Assembly (NCBI GenBank): GCA_025127975.1
Contig: JAHLYQ010000002.1
Location: forward strand, 1 to 46,958
Source of the DNA: Synechococcus sp. CS-1331
Lineage (GTDB): Bacteria > Cyanobacteriota > Cyanobacteriia > PCC-6307 > Cyanobiaceae
Reading direction: 5' to 3'
DNA length: 46,958 nucleotides
In this document: positions 27,201-37,516 of the stretch, piece by piece
Layout of the letters: the number at the start of each line of letters is the position of its first letter
Position numbering within the stretch: position 1 is the stretch's first letter
The notes under the pieces: model-generated
What the model was told of the DNA's origin: nothing
The model's database searches: none
Seen by the model: only the letters and a program-made list of their open reading frames with translations
Program-made: the position numbers and the translations under genes

Positions 27201-27860
27201 GTGATCGACGCCACCATTCGCCATCCAGTTCACAGCCACTGGGGCCCCAGTGGCTCGCCGGGGGTGCTGCCCACCGTGGTGGAGCAGTCAGGCAAAGGCG
27301 ATCGCGCCTTTGACATCTATTCGCGGCTGCTGCGCGAGCGGATCATCTTCCTGGGCACCGGCATCGACGACCAGGTGGCCGATTCCCTAGTGGCCCAGCT
27401 GCTTTTCCTAGAAGCGGAAGATCCCCAGAAGGACATCCAGATCTACGTGAACTCCCCGGGTGGCTCGGTGACAGCCGGCCTGGCGATCTACGACACCATG
27501 CAGCAGGTTTCCCCCGATGTGGTGACCATCTGCTACGGCCTGGCCGCCTCGATGGGCGCCTTCCTGCTCTCGGGGGGCACCAAGGGCAAACGGCTGGCCC
27601 TGCCCAGTGCCCGGATCATGATCCACCAGCCCCTGGGCGGAGCCCAGGGCCAGGCGGTGGACATCGAAATTCAGGCCAAGGAAATCCTCTACCTAAAGGA
27701 CACCCTCAACCGCCTGATGGCGGAGCACACAGGCCAACCCCTCGAGAAGATCACAGAAGACACTGATCGCGACTATTTCCTTTCACCTGTTGAGGCGGTT
27801 GAATACGGCCTGATCGATCAGGTTGTGACCGACTCCAACGCGGTCAAGGCCCCGACTTAA
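27201..27860 (+). CDS. clpP: ATP-dependent Clp protease proteolytic subunit
   Basis: Serine protease ring of the Clp machine. 219 residues from GTG 27201. The catalytic triad is visible: GLAASMGAF (Ser117), IMIHQPLGG (His142), and TDRDYF (Asp191). The N-terminal part includes [20 protein letters not shown], and [10 protein letters not shown] is the ClpP strand. Pairing with clpX makes it the ClpP2-type partner in cyanobacterial naming, an inference from position. clpX begins 64 bases downstream. Confidence 0.96.
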   Translation: MIDATIRHPVHSHWGPSGSPGVLPTVVEQSGKGDRAFDIYSRLLRERIIFLGTGIDDQVADSLVAQLLFLEAEDPQKDIQIYVNSPGGSVTAGLAIYDTMQQVSPDVVTICYGLAASMGAFLLSGGTKGKRLALPSARIMIHQPLGGAQGQAVDIEIQAKEILYLKDTLNRLMAEHTGQPLEKITEDTDRDYFLSPVEAVEYGLIDQVVTDSNAVKAPT

Positions 27861-27924
27861 CCCTGAAAGATTGGCTGAGGAACCCTGTTCCAAGGTCGAT
27901 CCTGGACCTAGGACATCCCTGCCA

Positions 27925-29292
27925 ATGCCAAAGTTTGACGCCCACCTCAAGTGCTCGTTCTGCGGCAAATCGCAGGATCAGGTCCGCAAACTTATTGCCG
28001 GTCCTGGTGTCTACATCTGCGACGAATGCATAGATCTCTGCAATGAGATCCTGGATGAGGAGCTGGTTGATGGCCAATCCGTCAGCGGTGCCCGCCACAC
28101 CCCGGAGACCGGCCGCAGCAAGCCTGCGACCAAAAAAATCTCCAAGCCCATCCCCACCCTGGCCGAGGTGCCCAAGCCCCAGGAGATCAAGGCCTTCCTA
28201 GACAGCCAAGTGGTGGGCCAGGAAGAGGCCAAAAAGAGTCTGTCGGTAGCCGTTTACAACCACTACAAACGCCTGGCCTGGCAGGGGGATGGCAAGGGCG
28301 AAACGGACCAAACCGCCACCCGCCTGCACAAGAGCAACATCCTGCTGATCGGCCCCACCGGCTGTGGCAAGACCCTGCTGGCCCAGACCCTGGCCGAAAT
28401 GCTCGCGGTGCCCTTTGCGGTGGCCGATGCCACCACCCTCACCGAGGCCGGCTACGTCGGTGAAGACGTGGAGAACATCCTGCTGCGGCTGCTGCAGAAG
28501 GCCGATCTGGATGTGGAGCAGGCCCAGCGCGGCATCATTTACATCGACGAGATCGACAAGATCGCCCGCAAGAGCGAAAACCCCTCGATCACCCGCGATG
28601 TGTCCGGGGAAGGGGTGCAGCAAGCCCTGTTGAAGATGCTCGAAGGCACCGTGGCCAACGTGCCGCCCCAGGGTGGCCGCAAGCACCCCCATCAAGACTG
28701 CATCCAGATCGACACCAGCCAGATCCTGTTCATCTGCGGCGGCGCCTTTGTGGGTCTTGAAGACCTGGTGCAGAAGCGGATGGGTCGCAACTCGATCGGC
28801 TTCCTCAGCGCCGATGGCAGCAGCCGGCCACGCATCAATAAGGATCGCCATGCGGCCGAGGTGCTCCGCCACCTCCAACCGGAAGACCTGGTGCGCTACG
28901 GGCTGATCCCGGAATTCATCGGTCGCCTGCCGGTGAACGCGGTGCTGGAGCCGCTCGACAACATCGCCCTCGAAGCCATCCTCACCGAACCCCGCGATGC
29001 CCTGATCAAGCAGTTCCAGACCCTGCTGGGCATGGACAACGTCGAGCTCGATTTCGAACCCGGAGCCGTCGCAGCCATCGCCATCGAGGCCAACCGCCGC
29101 AAGACGGGCGCCCGGGCCCTGCGCGGGATCGTGGAGGAGTTGATGCTGGATCTGATGTACGACCTGCCCTCCCGCACGGACATCAAGAGCTTCACCGTGA
29201 CCCGCCAGTTGGTGGAGCAGCGCAGCCAGGCCAAGGTGGTGTCCCTCAGCGCCGGCACCATTGAGGAAGCCCCCCAGCAGGCCAGCGCCTGA
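27925..29292 (+). CDS. clpX: ATP-dependent Clp protease ATPase subunit ClpX
   Basis: AAA+ unfoldase that feeds substrates to ClpP. 455 residues from ATG 27925; the frame is open back to a TTG at 27871 but the family starts just before the zinc finger. Zinc ligands Cys10, Cys13, Cys32 and Cys35 (CSFC...CDEC). Walker [25 protein letters not shown], Walker [12 protein letters not shown] and [14 protein letters not shown]. Sensor-2 arginine in [12 protein letters not shown]. It follows clpP on the same strand; the LRAT-like gene begins 38 bases later. Confidence 0.97.
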   Translation: MPKFDAHLKCSFCGKSQDQVRKLIAGPGVYICDECIDLCNEILDEELVDGQSVSGARHTPETGRSKPATKKISKPIPTLAEVPKPQEIKAFLDSQVVGQEEAKKSLSVAVYNHYKRLAWQGDGKGETDQTATRLHKSNILLIGPTGCGKTLLAQTLAEMLAVPFAVADATTLTEAGYVGEDVENILLRLLQKADLDVEQAQRGIIYIDEIDKIARKSENPSITRDVSGEGVQQALLKMLEGTVANVPPQGGRKHPHQDCIQIDTSQILFICGGAFVGLEDLVQKRMGRNSIGFLSADGSSRPRINKDRHAAEVLRHLQPEDLVRYGLIPEFIGRLPVNAVLEPLDNIALEAILTEPRDALIKQFQTLLGMDNVELDFEPGAVAAIAIEANRRKTGARALRGIVEELMLDLMYDLPSRTDIKSFTVTRQLVEQRSQAKVVSLSAGTIEEAPQQASA

Positions 29293-29330
29293 GCCCAGGC
29301 TCTCGCGTCAGGCTGCTGCCCTCCTCGCCA

Positions 29331-29936
29331 ATGCCCGCCGCCGCCCACCTGCAGGTTCCCCGTCAGCACGGTCTGTTTCTGCACCACGGCATCGACCTGG
29401 GCGACGGCAGCGTGGCCCATTACCTCGAGGGCCGCGAAATCCTGCGCAGCCCCCTGGCGGAGTTCAGCCGCGGTGAACCCGTGTGTGAGGTGCCCTACCC
29501 GGCGGGCAGCTGCTCCCCGGTTGGCGTCACCCTCAGGCGCGCCATGGGACGGCTGGGCGAGCAGAACTACAACCTGCTCTTCAACAACTGCGAGCACTTC
29601 GCCCACTGGTGCAAAACCGGCCGGCACCGCAGCGCCCAGGTTGAGAGCTGGCTGCCAGCCGCCGTGTTCAGCGGCGCCCGACTGCTGCTGCGCCAGAACA
29701 ACCACTTGGAGAAGGGCAAGGAGCTCGCCCTGCGCAGCCTGGCCCAGCTCGACCAGCTGCGGCTCAGCCTGCAGGAGAAGCTCGAAGCCGAGCTGGCCAA
29801 GGCGGAGGCGCGCTGGGGCGAGGAACGCTTCGCCGCCCTGCGGCTTGCGGCCCAGAGGCTGGCCGACCAGCTGGCGGAGGTCGAAGAACTGGAAGAGCGG
29901 CTGCGGCGCCAGTTCGAACCGGGGGAGGACCGGTAA
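29331..29936 (+). CDS. LRAT/NlpC-P60-type protein between clpX and dnaX
   Basis: 201 residues. LRAT-like thiol fold: HHGIDLGDGSVAHYLEG supplies His19 and His30, and NYNLLFNNCEHFAHWC supplies the catalytic cysteine (about 87) in the NCEHF signature. In this superfamily such residues make acyl or thioester intermediates; LRAT-like bacterial members have few known substrates. Residues ~125-200 form a long charged helix or coiled coil (LEEL, LRLSLQEKLEAELAKAEARW). No signal peptide, so cytoplasmic. The gene lies in a tight clpP-clpX-dnaX row, 12 bases before dnaX. Specific role unknown. Confidence 0.75.
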   Translation: MPAAAHLQVPRQHGLFLHHGIDLGDGSVAHYLEGREILRSPLAEFSRGEPVCEVPYPAGSCSPVGVTLRRAMGRLGEQNYNLLFNNCEHFAHWCKTGRHRSAQVESWLPAAVFSGARLLLRQNNHLEKGKELALRSLAQLDQLRLSLQEKLEAELAKAEARWGEERFAALRLAAQRLADQLAEVEELEERLRRQFEPGEDR

Positions 29937-29948
29937 TCTCGAGCAGCG

Positions 29949-31784
29949 ATGTCCAGCTACCAGCCCCTCCACCACAAGTACCGGCCCCAGCGCTTCAAGG
30001 AGCTGGTGGGGCAGGAGGCGATCGCCGCCACCCTGACCAACGCCCTGCTCACCGGCCGGATCGCGCCGGCCTACCTGTTCTGCGGCCCCCGCGGCACCGG
30101 CAAAACCTCCAGCGCCCGCATCCTGGCGCGCTCGCTCAACTGCATCGGCAGCGAGGCACCCACCCCTGACCCCTGCGGCGTCTGTGAGCTGTGCACCTCC
30201 ATCGCCGCCGGCGCTGCCCTCGATGTGATCGAAATCGACGCCGCCTCCAACACCGGCGTCGACAACATCCGCGAGCTGATTGAGCGCTCCCGCTTCGCCC
30301 CGGTGCAGGCCCGCTGGAAGGTCTACGTGGTGGACGAGTGCCACATGCTCTCCACCGCCGCCTTCAATGCCCTGCTCAAGACGCTGGAGGAGCCGCCGCC
30401 ACGGGTGGTGTTCGTGCTGGCCACCACCGACCCCCAACGGGTGCTGGCCACGATCCTGAGCCGCTGCCAGCGCTTTGATTTCCGCCGCATTCCCCTGCAG
30501 GCCCTCGAACAGCACCTGGGCTGGATCGCCGAGCGCGAGTCGATCGGCATCACCCCCGAGGCCCTGCACGTGGTGGCCCAGCGGGCCCAGGGGGGCCTGC
30601 GCGACGCCGAGAGCCTGCTGGACCAGCTCAGCCTGCTGCCAGCTCCAATCGAGGCCACGGCCGTGTGGGAGCTGCTGGGTGCCGTGCCGGAGCAGGAACT
30701 GCTGGCCCTGGCCCGGGCCCTGGCCGGGGCCGAGCCCCTGGGGCTGTTGGAGGGCTGCCGGGAGCTGCTGGAACGGGGCCGGGAACCCGGCGCCGTGCTG
30801 CAGGGGCTGGTGAGCTTGCTGCGGGATCTGGTGCTGGCAGGCGCCGCCCCCGACCGGCTCGAGCTCACCGGCGTCTCAGCCCAATTTCGCGGCGAACTTC
30901 CCGAGCTGGCCCGGACCATCGGCAAGGCCCGGCTGCTGCAGTGGCAGGCCCAGCTCAAGGGCAGCGAGCAGCAGCTGCGCCACAGCGTCAACCCACGCCT
31001 CTGGCTGGAGGTGCTGTTGCTGGGCCTGCTGGCCGAAGCGGTGGTTCTCGCCCCGGCCAAACCCGCTGCGGTAAGCCCAGCGCCGGCAACCCCAGCACCA
31101 GCAACCCCAGCAGCGGTAACCCCAGCACCGGTCCAGTCCGCTCCGGCGCCCCAGCCAGCTCCAGCCCCCCAGCCAGCGCCCCTGCCCCAAACCCCGGTCC
31201 AACCAGACCCAGCGCCCCAACCAGACCCGATACCCCAAGCCACAGCGACCGCTGGGTCGCCAAACCTTGCCGAGCTTTGGCAACAGATCCTGGCGGGCCT
31301 GGAGCTGCCCTCCACCCGCATGTTGCTCTCCCAGCAGGCCCAGCTGGTGCGGCTGGATGAGCGTCGAGCCGTGGTGCAGGTGGCCGGCAACTGGATGGCC
31401 ATGGTGCAGAGCCGTCTACCCCTGCTGGAAACGGCCGTCACCAATGCCCTGGGCAGCCCGCGCCAGCTCTTGCTGGAGGGGGGTGGCGCCCATTCACCGC
31501 CGCCAGCCCCCGCCGCCCCAGCGCCCCAACCTGCTGCTAGCCCAGTCCAGAGCCCCGTTCAGGCTCCAGTACAGGCTCCAATCCAGAGCCCAGTCCAGAG
31601 CAAGCCTCCCGTCCAGGCAGCACAACCACAACCGGCGGCGGAGCTGAATCCGGCCAGCAAACCCCCACCCCCCATGGCGCCCCTCGATGAGAAAGCCCGG
31701 CGCTTGGCCGAGTTTTTCAACGGCGAAGTGGTTGATCTAGATGGGCCCCTCGAAGGAATAGGCCCAGACGACGCCGCTGCTTGA
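29949..31784 (+). CDS. dnaX: DNA polymerase III gamma/tau subunit
   Basis: Clamp-loader motor. 611 residues. YRPQRFKELVGQE opens the AAA+ domain; Walker A GPRGTGKT is at 46-53; CGVCELC is a zinc-ligand cluster; VYVVDECHMLS is Walker B; the sensor follows in ATTDPQR. After about residue 370, two low-complexity Pro/Ala/Gln-rich stretches (around 31050-31260 and 31500-31690) flank a short folded segment. I see no intein, although dnaX of some cyanobacteria carries one. The LRAT-like gene precedes it by 12 bases. Confidence 0.96.
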   Translation: MSSYQPLHHKYRPQRFKELVGQEAIAATLTNALLTGRIAPAYLFCGPRGTGKTSSARILARSLNCIGSEAPTPDPCGVCELCTSIAAGAALDVIEIDAASNTGVDNIRELIERSRFAPVQARWKVYVVDECHMLSTAAFNALLKTLEEPPPRVVFVLATTDPQRVLATILSRCQRFDFRRIPLQALEQHLGWIAERESIGITPEALHVVAQRAQGGLRDAESLLDQLSLLPAPIEATAVWELLGAVPEQELLALARALAGAEPLGLLEGCRELLERGREPGAVLQGLVSLLRDLVLAGAAPDRLELTGVSAQFRGELPELARTIGKARLLQWQAQLKGSEQQLRHSVNPRLWLEVLLLGLLAEAVVLAPAKPAAVSPAPATPAPATPAAVTPAPVQSAPAPQPAPAPQPAPLPQTPVQPDPAPQPDPIPQATATAGSPNLAELWQQILAGLELPSTRMLLSQQAQLVRLDERRAVVQVAGNWMAMVQSRLPLLETAVTNALGSPRQLLLEGGGAHSPPPAPAAPAPQPAASPVQSPVQAPVQAPIQSPVQSKPPVQAAQPQPAAELNPASKPPPPMAPLDEKARRLAEFFNGEVVDLDGPLEGIGPDDAAA

Positions 31785-31815
31785 GGATCAGGGCTTGGGG
31801 ATCAGGCCGTGAAAA

Positions 31816-33156
31816 TCAGGCAGCCGCCGGATCCTCAAGCGCAGGCTCCTCCTCTTCGCCGAGGTGCATGGTCTTGGCCCACACCAGGGTCTTGGGCCTC
31901 AGGGCCATGCGCAGGCTGGTCCAGGGAATAACCACAAACCAATGGCCCATATAGGCAATGCCCAGGGCCAGGTTCCAGGGATTCATCGCCGGCAGGGCCG
32001 GGCCTTCCCGGGGTCGGCTACAGCCGGCCATGATCGCGCCCCCGGAGAGCCCGAAGGCCACAAAGGAGAGGGGCCAGAGGGTGGGCGGGGTGCGGGTGAT
32101 CGCCGCACCGAAGAGGTCGGCGATCGCCACCACCGGCAGGCCGTACTGGAGCAGGAAAAAGCAAACCAAATCGAGCTTTTGTACCCCACTGAGCCGCTCC
32201 GAAAGCAGGCCCGGGAGGTAGTCGAAAAATCGTTGCAGGCCCCCTTCGGCCCAGCGCTGGCGCTGGCGCCAGAGGGCAGCCAGGCCGAGCACCGCCTCCT
32301 CCTGCACGGGCGGATCCCAGAGCAGCCCGATCGGCTCGCCCTCAAGCAGCAAGCGGAAACTGAGATCCAGGTCGTCGGTGACCGTCGCCTCGTTGAAGCC
32401 CCCACTCCTGAGCAGGGCATCCCGGCGCAGCAGCTGGCCGTTGCCCCGCAGTTCCACGATCCCACCTGCCGCCAGCCGGCCCTGCTGGATCACCGCATCG
32501 AGGGCCATCTCCATGGCCTGGGCCCGGGTGAGCCAGTTGACACTGGCATTGACCTCGGCCTTGCGCAGCTGGACGGCCGACCAGCCGCCTGTTTCAGCAA
32601 AGGGGATCAGCCGCTCCAGGGTGTCGCTCTGGAGATCGGCATCGGCATCGAGCACAAACATCCAGCGGCCCTGCAACTGCTGCAACACCAGGTTGAGGGC
32701 CCCCGACTTGCCGCCGCCGGCATCGGCTTCCCGCCGCAACACCTGCAGGAAGGGATACCGCTGCTGAAGCTCGGCCAGCAGCTGGGGAGTGCGGTCGCGG
32801 CTGGCGTCGTCAATCACCCAAAGCCGAAGCTGCCCTTGCGGATAACTCAGCTGGGCAATGCGCTCCACCAGCCTGCCGATCACGGCCTGTTCATCGCGGG
32901 CCGCCACCACCACATCCACCGCCGGCAGCGGGGCCGGCGGCAAGGCCGAGGCCGGGGTGGGGGTGTAGGGGCGGAAAGCCTGCAGCAGCAGGGTGCGGAG
33001 GCTGTAGCCACCCAGCACCACGGCCAGGATGAGGGCTGGGATCAACCGCAGGGGTTCGGGCAGCCAGTGGGGGGCTAGCCCGGCCCCGCCACAGGCGACC
33101 AGGAACAGCCCCGACTTGCGACGACGGTGATCGGTGGAACTGCCACCCGCAGCCAT
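31816..33156 (-). CDS. Membrane family 2 glycosyltransferase, probably MgdA-like
   Basis: 446 residues. Two N-terminal hydrophobic segments, then a GT-A catalytic domain: VDVVVAARDEQAVIGRLVER, WVIDDASRDRT, FVLDADADLQ with the Asp-x-Asp, TVTDDLDLSFRL, and RQRQRWAEG (Q/R-x-x-R-W). Three to four further membrane segments follow. Layout and length fit cyanobacterial monoglucosyldiacylglycerol synthase (Synechocystis Sll1377 type), the first step of galactolipid synthesis in these organisms, but cellulose- or hyaluronan-like synthases share the motifs. Lies 24 bases after the SpoIID-like gene and converges with dnaX. Confidence 0.65.
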   Translation of the reverse strand: MAAGGSSTDHRRRKSGLFLVACGGAGLAPHWLPEPLRLIPALILAVVLGGYSLRTLLLQAFRPYTPTPASALPPAPLPAVDVVVAARDEQAVIGRLVERIAQLSYPQGQLRLWVIDDASRDRTPQLLAELQQRYPFLQVLRREADAGGGKSGALNLVLQQLQGRWMFVLDADADLQSDTLERLIPFAETGGWSAVQLRKAEVNASVNWLTRAQAMEMALDAVIQQGRLAAGGIVELRGNGQLLRRDALLRSGGFNEATVTDDLDLSFRLLLEGEPIGLLWDPPVQEEAVLGLAALWRQRQRWAEGGLQRFFDYLPGLLSERLSGVQKLDLVCFFLLQYGLPVVAIADLFGAAITRTPPTLWPLSFVAFGLSGGAIMAGCSRPREGPALPAMNPWNLALGIAYMGHWFVVIPWTSLRMALRPKTLVWAKTMHLGEEEEPALEDPAAA

Positions 33157-33180
33157 GGCGATCCCAGAAGTGGGTGAATC

Positions 33181-34746
33181 CTAGGGGGAACCGGCCGCAG
33201 ACCCTGGGTCCCTGGGCAGGGCGACCAGGGGCTCCAGGCTGGTGCCTGGGTAGTAGTGCCCAAGGATTTGCGCCAGGCTCCAGCCCCTGCGGGCCAGATC
33301 GATGGCGCCCGCCTGGGACAACCCGGCGCCGTGGCCAAAACCGCCCCCATCAAATCGCCAGCGACCCGAACCTTCCTGACGCAGCACAAACAGGGTGCTG
33401 GGCAACTGGCGCAAATTGCGGCGAATGGCATCGCGCCTCAGCACGACGCTCTGGGGCTCTCCGGCCGGGCCCCTGGCGTCGATGGCCAGGGCCAGCACCC
33501 GGCCACTGGGGCCCCGCTCCAGCACGGTCAAGCGGGTTGGGGTGCCGAGCTGGGGGGCCGTCTTGGCCAGGGCCCGCTGGATCTGGGCCCCATCCAGCAG
33601 GCGGGTCCAGCGGAAGCGGGGGTGATCGAAGCCATAGGCCCGGGAGGTGGCTGCCAGGGCAGCCGCCACCCCGGCCGGCTCCAGGGGCAGGGTCACCTTG
33701 GCCTGGATAGCCCCGGGGCCATCCACCCAGGGCCGCAGATAGGGGAGGGCGGAACCACTCCACACCTCCTCGAAACCGGCCGAAATGCCCCCATTGGTGG
33801 CGTGATACACCCCATGAATCGGCGCCCCCTGCCAGGCCAACACCTGGTGGCGGGTCACCCCGATCGCCCGGCGCACCGCCGGCCCCGCCTGGCGGGGATC
33901 GGCATACACCTGGCACTGGGTGTCGGCGCAGAGGTGGTAGCCATCCACCGCAAAGCGCCCCTGGTTGCGCAGGGCCCAGGTGCGGGCCAGCACCGCCTGG
34001 GCCGCGAGGGCGGCCGGCGGGGCCCCTGCACCGATCTCATGGGGCACCACGCCCAGCAGATAGCGCTCCAGGGGCACCTCCTCCACCAGGGTCCAGCTGC
34101 CGTAGGCATCGCCCTGCAGCCGGAAGGGCCCGGCGAACACCCCTCCCTGCCAGCGCAACCCGCCGGGCGCCTCCAGCCGCAGGGGGCCCTCGAGCAGCAC
34201 GGCGCCCCTGCCGGGCCGGCGTAATTCCAATGCCAGGCGCTGGCGCTGGACCTGCTCCAGCCGCCGCGGCGTCACCCCCGCCGGAACCGGCGCCTCCAGC
34301 GCGGCCCACACCTCCCACTCGGCCGGATGGGCAATCACCACCTCCGCCCCGGCCTGGCGCCAGCGGGCGGCAGCCTCCTCGGCACTTTCATGGCTGGCGA
34401 AGGGGCCCCACACCTGGCGCCGCAGGGTGAGGGGTTCGGCCAGGGGAACGGAACGCCACTGGAGCAGGAACTCCGGGGCGGCAAACCGCTCGCCCCTGGA
34501 GGTCTCCAGCCGCAGGTTGCCTGTGGCACTGCGCAGTCGCAGGGGTGTAGGCGGCTGGAGCTGGGCCGCCAGGGCAACCCAGAGCACGGGCGCAGCGGCG
34601 GAGACGGGCGGTGGCGGCGGCACCTGCCAATGCAGGGCTGCCGCCTTCAGGGATGCCGCGTTACACCCCCCGCTCAACAACAGCGCACTGGCCCAGATCC
34701 CTGCTTGCAGCACTGGTGGGGCCGGGGGGAGGGGGAACCGGAACAT
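33181..34746 (-). CDS. SpoIID/LytB-domain protein, exported
   Basis: 521 residues from ATG 34746. The hydrophobic start ([17 protein letters not shown]) looks like a signal peptide, and the cysteine resembles a weak lipobox. The SpoIID/LytB domain is clear: [64 protein letters not shown] and [17 protein letters not shown]. SpoIID is a peptidoglycan lytic enzyme of sporulation; the cyanobacterial homologue acts on cell wall but its exact job is not known to me. Followed by the GT2 gene; divergent from rpmI with 76 bases between. Confidence 0.8.
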   Translation of the reverse strand: MFRFPLPPAPPVLQAGIWASALLLSGGCNAASLKAAALHWQVPPPPPVSAAAPVLWVALAAQLQPPTPLRLRSATGNLRLETSRGERFAAPEFLLQWRSVPLAEPLTLRRQVWGPFASHESAEEAAARWRQAGAEVVIAHPAEWEVWAALEAPVPAGVTPRRLEQVQRQRLALELRRPGRGAVLLEGPLRLEAPGGLRWQGGVFAGPFRLQGDAYGSWTLVEEVPLERYLLGVVPHEIGAGAPPAALAAQAVLARTWALRNQGRFAVDGYHLCADTQCQVYADPRQAGPAVRRAIGVTRHQVLAWQGAPIHGVYHATNGGISAGFEEVWSGSALPYLRPWVDGPGAIQAKVTLPLEPAGVAAALAATSRAYGFDHPRFRWTRLLDGAQIQRALAKTAPQLGTPTRLTVLERGPSGRVLALAIDARGPAGEPQSVVLRRDAIRRNLRQLPSTLFVLRQEGSGRWRFDGGGFGHGAGLSQAGAIDLARRGWSLAQILGHYYPGTSLEPLVALPRDPGSAAGSP

Positions 34747-34822
34747 CGCAGCAGGCGGGTGGCTTGGAGGAGGGTGGGGCCACGTCGTACTCTGCTTGTT
34801 TGTGCCCGCCGCGACGCGAGAC

Positions 34823-35020
34823 ATGCCGAAGCTCAAGACCCGCAAAGCGGCCGCCAAGCGGTTCAAGGCCACCGGCACCGGCAAGTTCATGCGTCGCCGG
34901 GCCTTCCGCAGCCACCTGCTCGATCACAAGAGCCCGAAACGCAAGCGTTATCTGGGCACTATGGCGCTGGTTGACGAGCGTGATGCGGACAACGTCAGCG
35001 CCATGCTCCCCTACGCCTGA
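34823..35020 (+). CDS. rpmI: 50S ribosomal protein L35
   Basis: 65 residues, basic, with the family start [20 protein letters not shown] and [17 protein letters not shown] 34823 is the start. Together with rplT, 60 bases downstream, this is the usual bacterial rpmI-rplT pair, except that infC is not next to it. The gap to rplT contains a weak GGGG/CCCC inverted repeat and a T-rich stretch (35023-35056), possibly a weak attenuator. Confidence 0.97.
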   Translation: MPKLKTRKAAAKRFKATGTGKFMRRRAFRSHLLDHKSPKRKRYLGTMALVDERDADNVSAMLPYA

Positions 35021-35080
35021 CGGGGTTTTGGCCCCAACTCTTTAACTTTTTCTTTCCTGATTCACCCCTGATTCACCGCC

Positions 35081-35428
35081 ATGTCACGCGTCAAGAGGGG
35101 CAACGTTGCCCGCAAACGCCGTAACAAAGTTCTGCGCCTAGCCCGGGGCTTCCGCGGTGGCAACGGCTCCCTCTTCCGCACCGCCAACCAGCGGGTGATG
35201 AAGGCGCTGTGTAACGCCTATCGGGATCGCCGTCGCCGTAAGCGCGACTTCCGCCGCCTCTGGATCGCCCGGATCAACGCCGCGGCCCGCCTCAACGGCC
35301 TCACCTACAGCCGTCTGCTCGGTGGCCTCAAAAGAGCTGACGTGCGCTTGAACCGCAAGATGCTGGCCCAGCTGGCCGTGGTTGACCCGGCCAGCTTCAG
35401 CAGCGTGGTGGGTGCCGCCCAAACCTGA
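35081..35428 (+). CDS. rplT: 50S ribosomal protein L20
   Basis: 115 residues, very basic. Family blocks: [60 protein letters not shown] and [19 protein letters not shown]20 binds 23S rRNA early in assembly and in other bacteria represses its own operon; regulation here is not visible. A direct repeat TGATTCACC lies just upstream of the start. Confidence 0.98.
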   Translation: MSRVKRGNVARKRRNKVLRLARGFRGGNGSLFRTANQRVMKALCNAYRDRRRRKRDFRRLWIARINAAARLNGLTYSRLLGGLKRADVRLNRKMLAQLAVVDPASFSSVVGAAQT

Positions 35429-35447
35429 AATCCCCTGGTAGGTCCCC

Positions 35448-35990
35448 TTGGACGCCCTCCTTCCGCAGACCTACCTGATTGGGCTGATCGTTCTTCTGGG
35501 CGTGGCCGCCGTAGTGGTTGGGCGCCAGCTCTGGCGGGTGCGCGCCGATGAGGTCACCCTGGCCAAATTGGAGCAGAAGGATGGCAACCAGCCCTCCGAT
35601 GCAGCCACCCTCTATGAGCTGGGCTCGGTGCAGTTGCGCAAGCGCCTGTATGGCCAGGCCGCCGAATCGCTCAAGCAGGCCCTGAAAAAAGCCGAGGCCG
35701 CCAAGGAGCCCGCCGAAGCCCAGGCCGTGATTGAGAACGCCCTGGGCTTTGCCCTGGCCGCCCAGAACAACTACAAGAGCGCCATCCGCCACTACCGCCT
35801 GGCGCTCGCCGCCAAACCTGCCTACCCGGTTGCCCTCAACAACCTGGCCTACGCCCTCGAGAAGCAACTGAAGCTCGAGGAGGCCAAAGAGGCCTATGAG
35901 CAGGTGATGGCCCTCGATGCCAGCAACAAAACCGCCCTCAAACGGCTCAAATTGCTGGCCCGTAAGGCCGGATTGGACCAGAGCGCCTAA
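35448..35990 (+). CDS. ycf37: Ycf37-type TPR protein, photosystem I assembly
   Basis: 180 residues from TTG 35448, 19 bases after rplT. An N-terminal membrane segment (YLIGLIVLLGVAAVVVGRQLW) anchors the protein in the thylakoid, followed by TPR repeats: LYELGSVQLRKRLYGQAAES, ENALGFALAAQNNYKSAIRH and ALNNLAYALEKQLKLEEAKE. Architecture and length match Ycf37, needed for photosystem I accumulation in Synechocystis. Function carried over from family; start codon choice TTG is the only one that includes the membrane anchor. Confidence 0.85.
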   Translation: MDALLPQTYLIGLIVLLGVAAVVVGRQLWRVRADEVTLAKLEQKDGNQPSDAATLYELGSVQLRKRLYGQAAESLKQALKKAEAAKEPAEAQAVIENALGFALAAQNNYKSAIRHYRLALAAKPAYPVALNNLAYALEKQLKLEEAKEAYEQVMALDASNKTALKRLKLLARKAGLDQSA

Positions 35991-36000
35991 ATCCAGCTCT

Positions 36001-36531
36001 TCACAGCCCGCCAGCAGCTGGACTGGAGCCCAGGGGCTTCAGATCCAAGCGGCCCCCGGGGTTGGTGAGCCGGGGCGACTGCCAGCCGGATAGCTGCAGC
36101 CCCTCCAGCCCCGAGAAGACGCCACCCATCTCCAGGCCCGCCACCTCGCACTGGCAGAGCATCACCAGATCGAGCTGGTCAGACTCGGCGTTCAGGTTGC
36201 CCTGCACCGGGGTTGTGACCCCGCCGAGGGTGAGTTCTCCGCGCAGGTCAATCATCTGCCCCATCGGCGTCACGCTGGCCAGCCGCAGCTCGGCCGGGAT
36301 GCTCTGGCTGGGGCCGCTCTGGCCGATGCCAAAGGATTGGTACCCGCCACTCCAGGTGCGGGCCATCTGGGTGGCCAGCAGCTGGGCGCGGGCCACGGGC
36401 TCGAAGGTTTCGGCTCCGACGGAGCCAACCGCCAAGGGGGTGGACGCCCCTGCCGGCGAGGCCACCAGGGCCAGCAGGGCCAAGGGGGCAGCGGCAAGCC
36501 AGGGGAGCGGGCGAAGAATGGCCAGGGACAC
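36001..36531 (-). CDS. Exported protein of unknown function
   Basis: 176 residues from GTG 36531. The first ~29 residues form a good signal peptide ending in SPAGA (LAAAPLALLALVASPAGAS). The mature part is rich in Gly, Leu and Gln with predicted beta strands (LRGELTLGGVTTPVQGN, LVMLCQCEV) and no domain I recognise; one CQC motif. It may be a periplasmic or thylakoid-lumen protein. Converges with ycf37 (10 bases) and is divergent from thiG (58 bases). Confidence 0.6.
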   Translation of the reverse strand: MSLAILRPLPWLAAAPLALLALVASPAGASTPLAVGSVGAETFEPVARAQLLATQMARTWSGGYQSFGIGQSGPSQSIPAELRLASVTPMGQMIDLRGELTLGGVTTPVQGNLNAESDQLDLVMLCQCEVAGLEMGGVFSGLEGLQLSGWQSPRLTNPGGRLDLKPLGSSPAAGGL

Positions 36532-36589
36532 GGTGGGAGGAACCAGCTAGTGGGAGGCTAGGACCGTTGCCAAGCTTCGGCCCTGCTCC

Positions 36590-37414
36590 GTGGTCACCAC
36601 CGCCGCCCCCACCCCTGCCCCCAGCGACCCGCTGGTGATTGCTGGCCGCAGTTTCAGCAGCCGCCTGATGACCGGCACCGGCAAATACCCCAGCCTCGAG
36701 GCGATGCAGGCCAGCCTTAGTGCCAGTGCCTGCGAAATCGTCACCGTGGCGGTGCGGCGGGTCCAGAGCCGGGCTGCCGGCCATGGGGGCCTGATCGAGG
36801 CCATCGACTGGACCCGCATCTGGATGCTGCCCAATACGGCCGGCTGCGCCACTGCAGAGGAGGCAGTGCGGGTGGCACGGCTGGGCAGGGAATTGGCCAA
36901 GCTCGCCGGCCAGGAGGACAACACCTTCGTGAAGCTGGAGGTGATCCCCGACACCAAACATCTGCTGCCCGATCCCTTCGGCACCCTGGAGGCCGCCGAG
37001 CAATTGGTGAAGGAAGGCTTCACAGTGTTGCCCTACATAAATGCCGATCCGCTGCTCGCCAAACGGATGGAGGAGGTGGGCTGCGCCACCGTGATGCCGC
37101 TGGGCTCGCCGATCGGTTCCGGCCAGGGCATTCGCAACGCCGCCAACATCGCCCTGATCATCGAAAACGCCCGGGTGCCAGTGGTGGTTGACGCCGGCAT
37201 CGGCGTGCCCAGCGAGGCCGCCCAGGCGATGGAAATGGGCGCCGATGCCCTGCTAATCAACAGCGCCATCGCCCTGGCTGGCAATCCGGTGGTGATGGCC
37301 AGGGCCATGGCCCTGGCTACGGAAGCTGGACGCAGCGCCTTCCATGCCGGACGCCTGCCGATCAGAGCTGAGGCCAGGGCCAGCTCCCCGGGAACCGGCC
37401 TGGTGGGCAGCTGA
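36590..37414 (+). CDS. thiG: Thiazole synthase
   Basis: Forms the thiazole ring of thiamin from deoxyxylulose phosphate, ThiS-thiocarboxylate and an imine. 274 residues from GTG 36590. TIM-barrel blocks: [50 protein letters not shown] (the Schiff-base lysine), [31 protein letters not shown] and [20 protein letters not shown]. Other thi genes are not in the window. sqdB begins 102 bases downstream, and that gap has no gene. Confidence 0.96.
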   Translation: MVTTAAPTPAPSDPLVIAGRSFSSRLMTGTGKYPSLEAMQASLSASACEIVTVAVRRVQSRAAGHGGLIEAIDWTRIWMLPNTAGCATAEEAVRVARLGRELAKLAGQEDNTFVKLEVIPDTKHLLPDPFGTLEAAEQLVKEGFTVLPYINADPLLAKRMEEVGCATVMPLGSPIGSGQGIRNAANIALIIENARVPVVVDAGIGVPSEAAQAMEMGADALLINSAIALAGNPVVMARAMALATEAGRSAFHAGRLPIRAEARASSPGTGLVGS

Positions 37415-37516
37415 AGCAGGCCTGGCCAGTCCGACGCCGAACGCCTGTAGTAGCTTGCCCAGCGGAGCATCTGCTCGACCTGCGGGGGTCTGGGTTTTTT
37501 CAGAATGGGGGTTGGG

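Noticed and set aside
28896..30569. 557-residue minus-strand ORF
   Set aside because: It is the shadow of clpX, the LRAT gene and dnaX; low complexity and no domain.
31050..31690. Repeat array or CRISPR-like structure in dnaX
   Set aside because: It is an in-frame Pro/Ala/Gln-rich linker, not regularly spaced repeats with unique spacers.
35023..35056. Intrinsic terminator between rpmI and rplT
   Set aside because: The stem is only four base pairs and the two ribosomal genes are expected to be cotranscribed.
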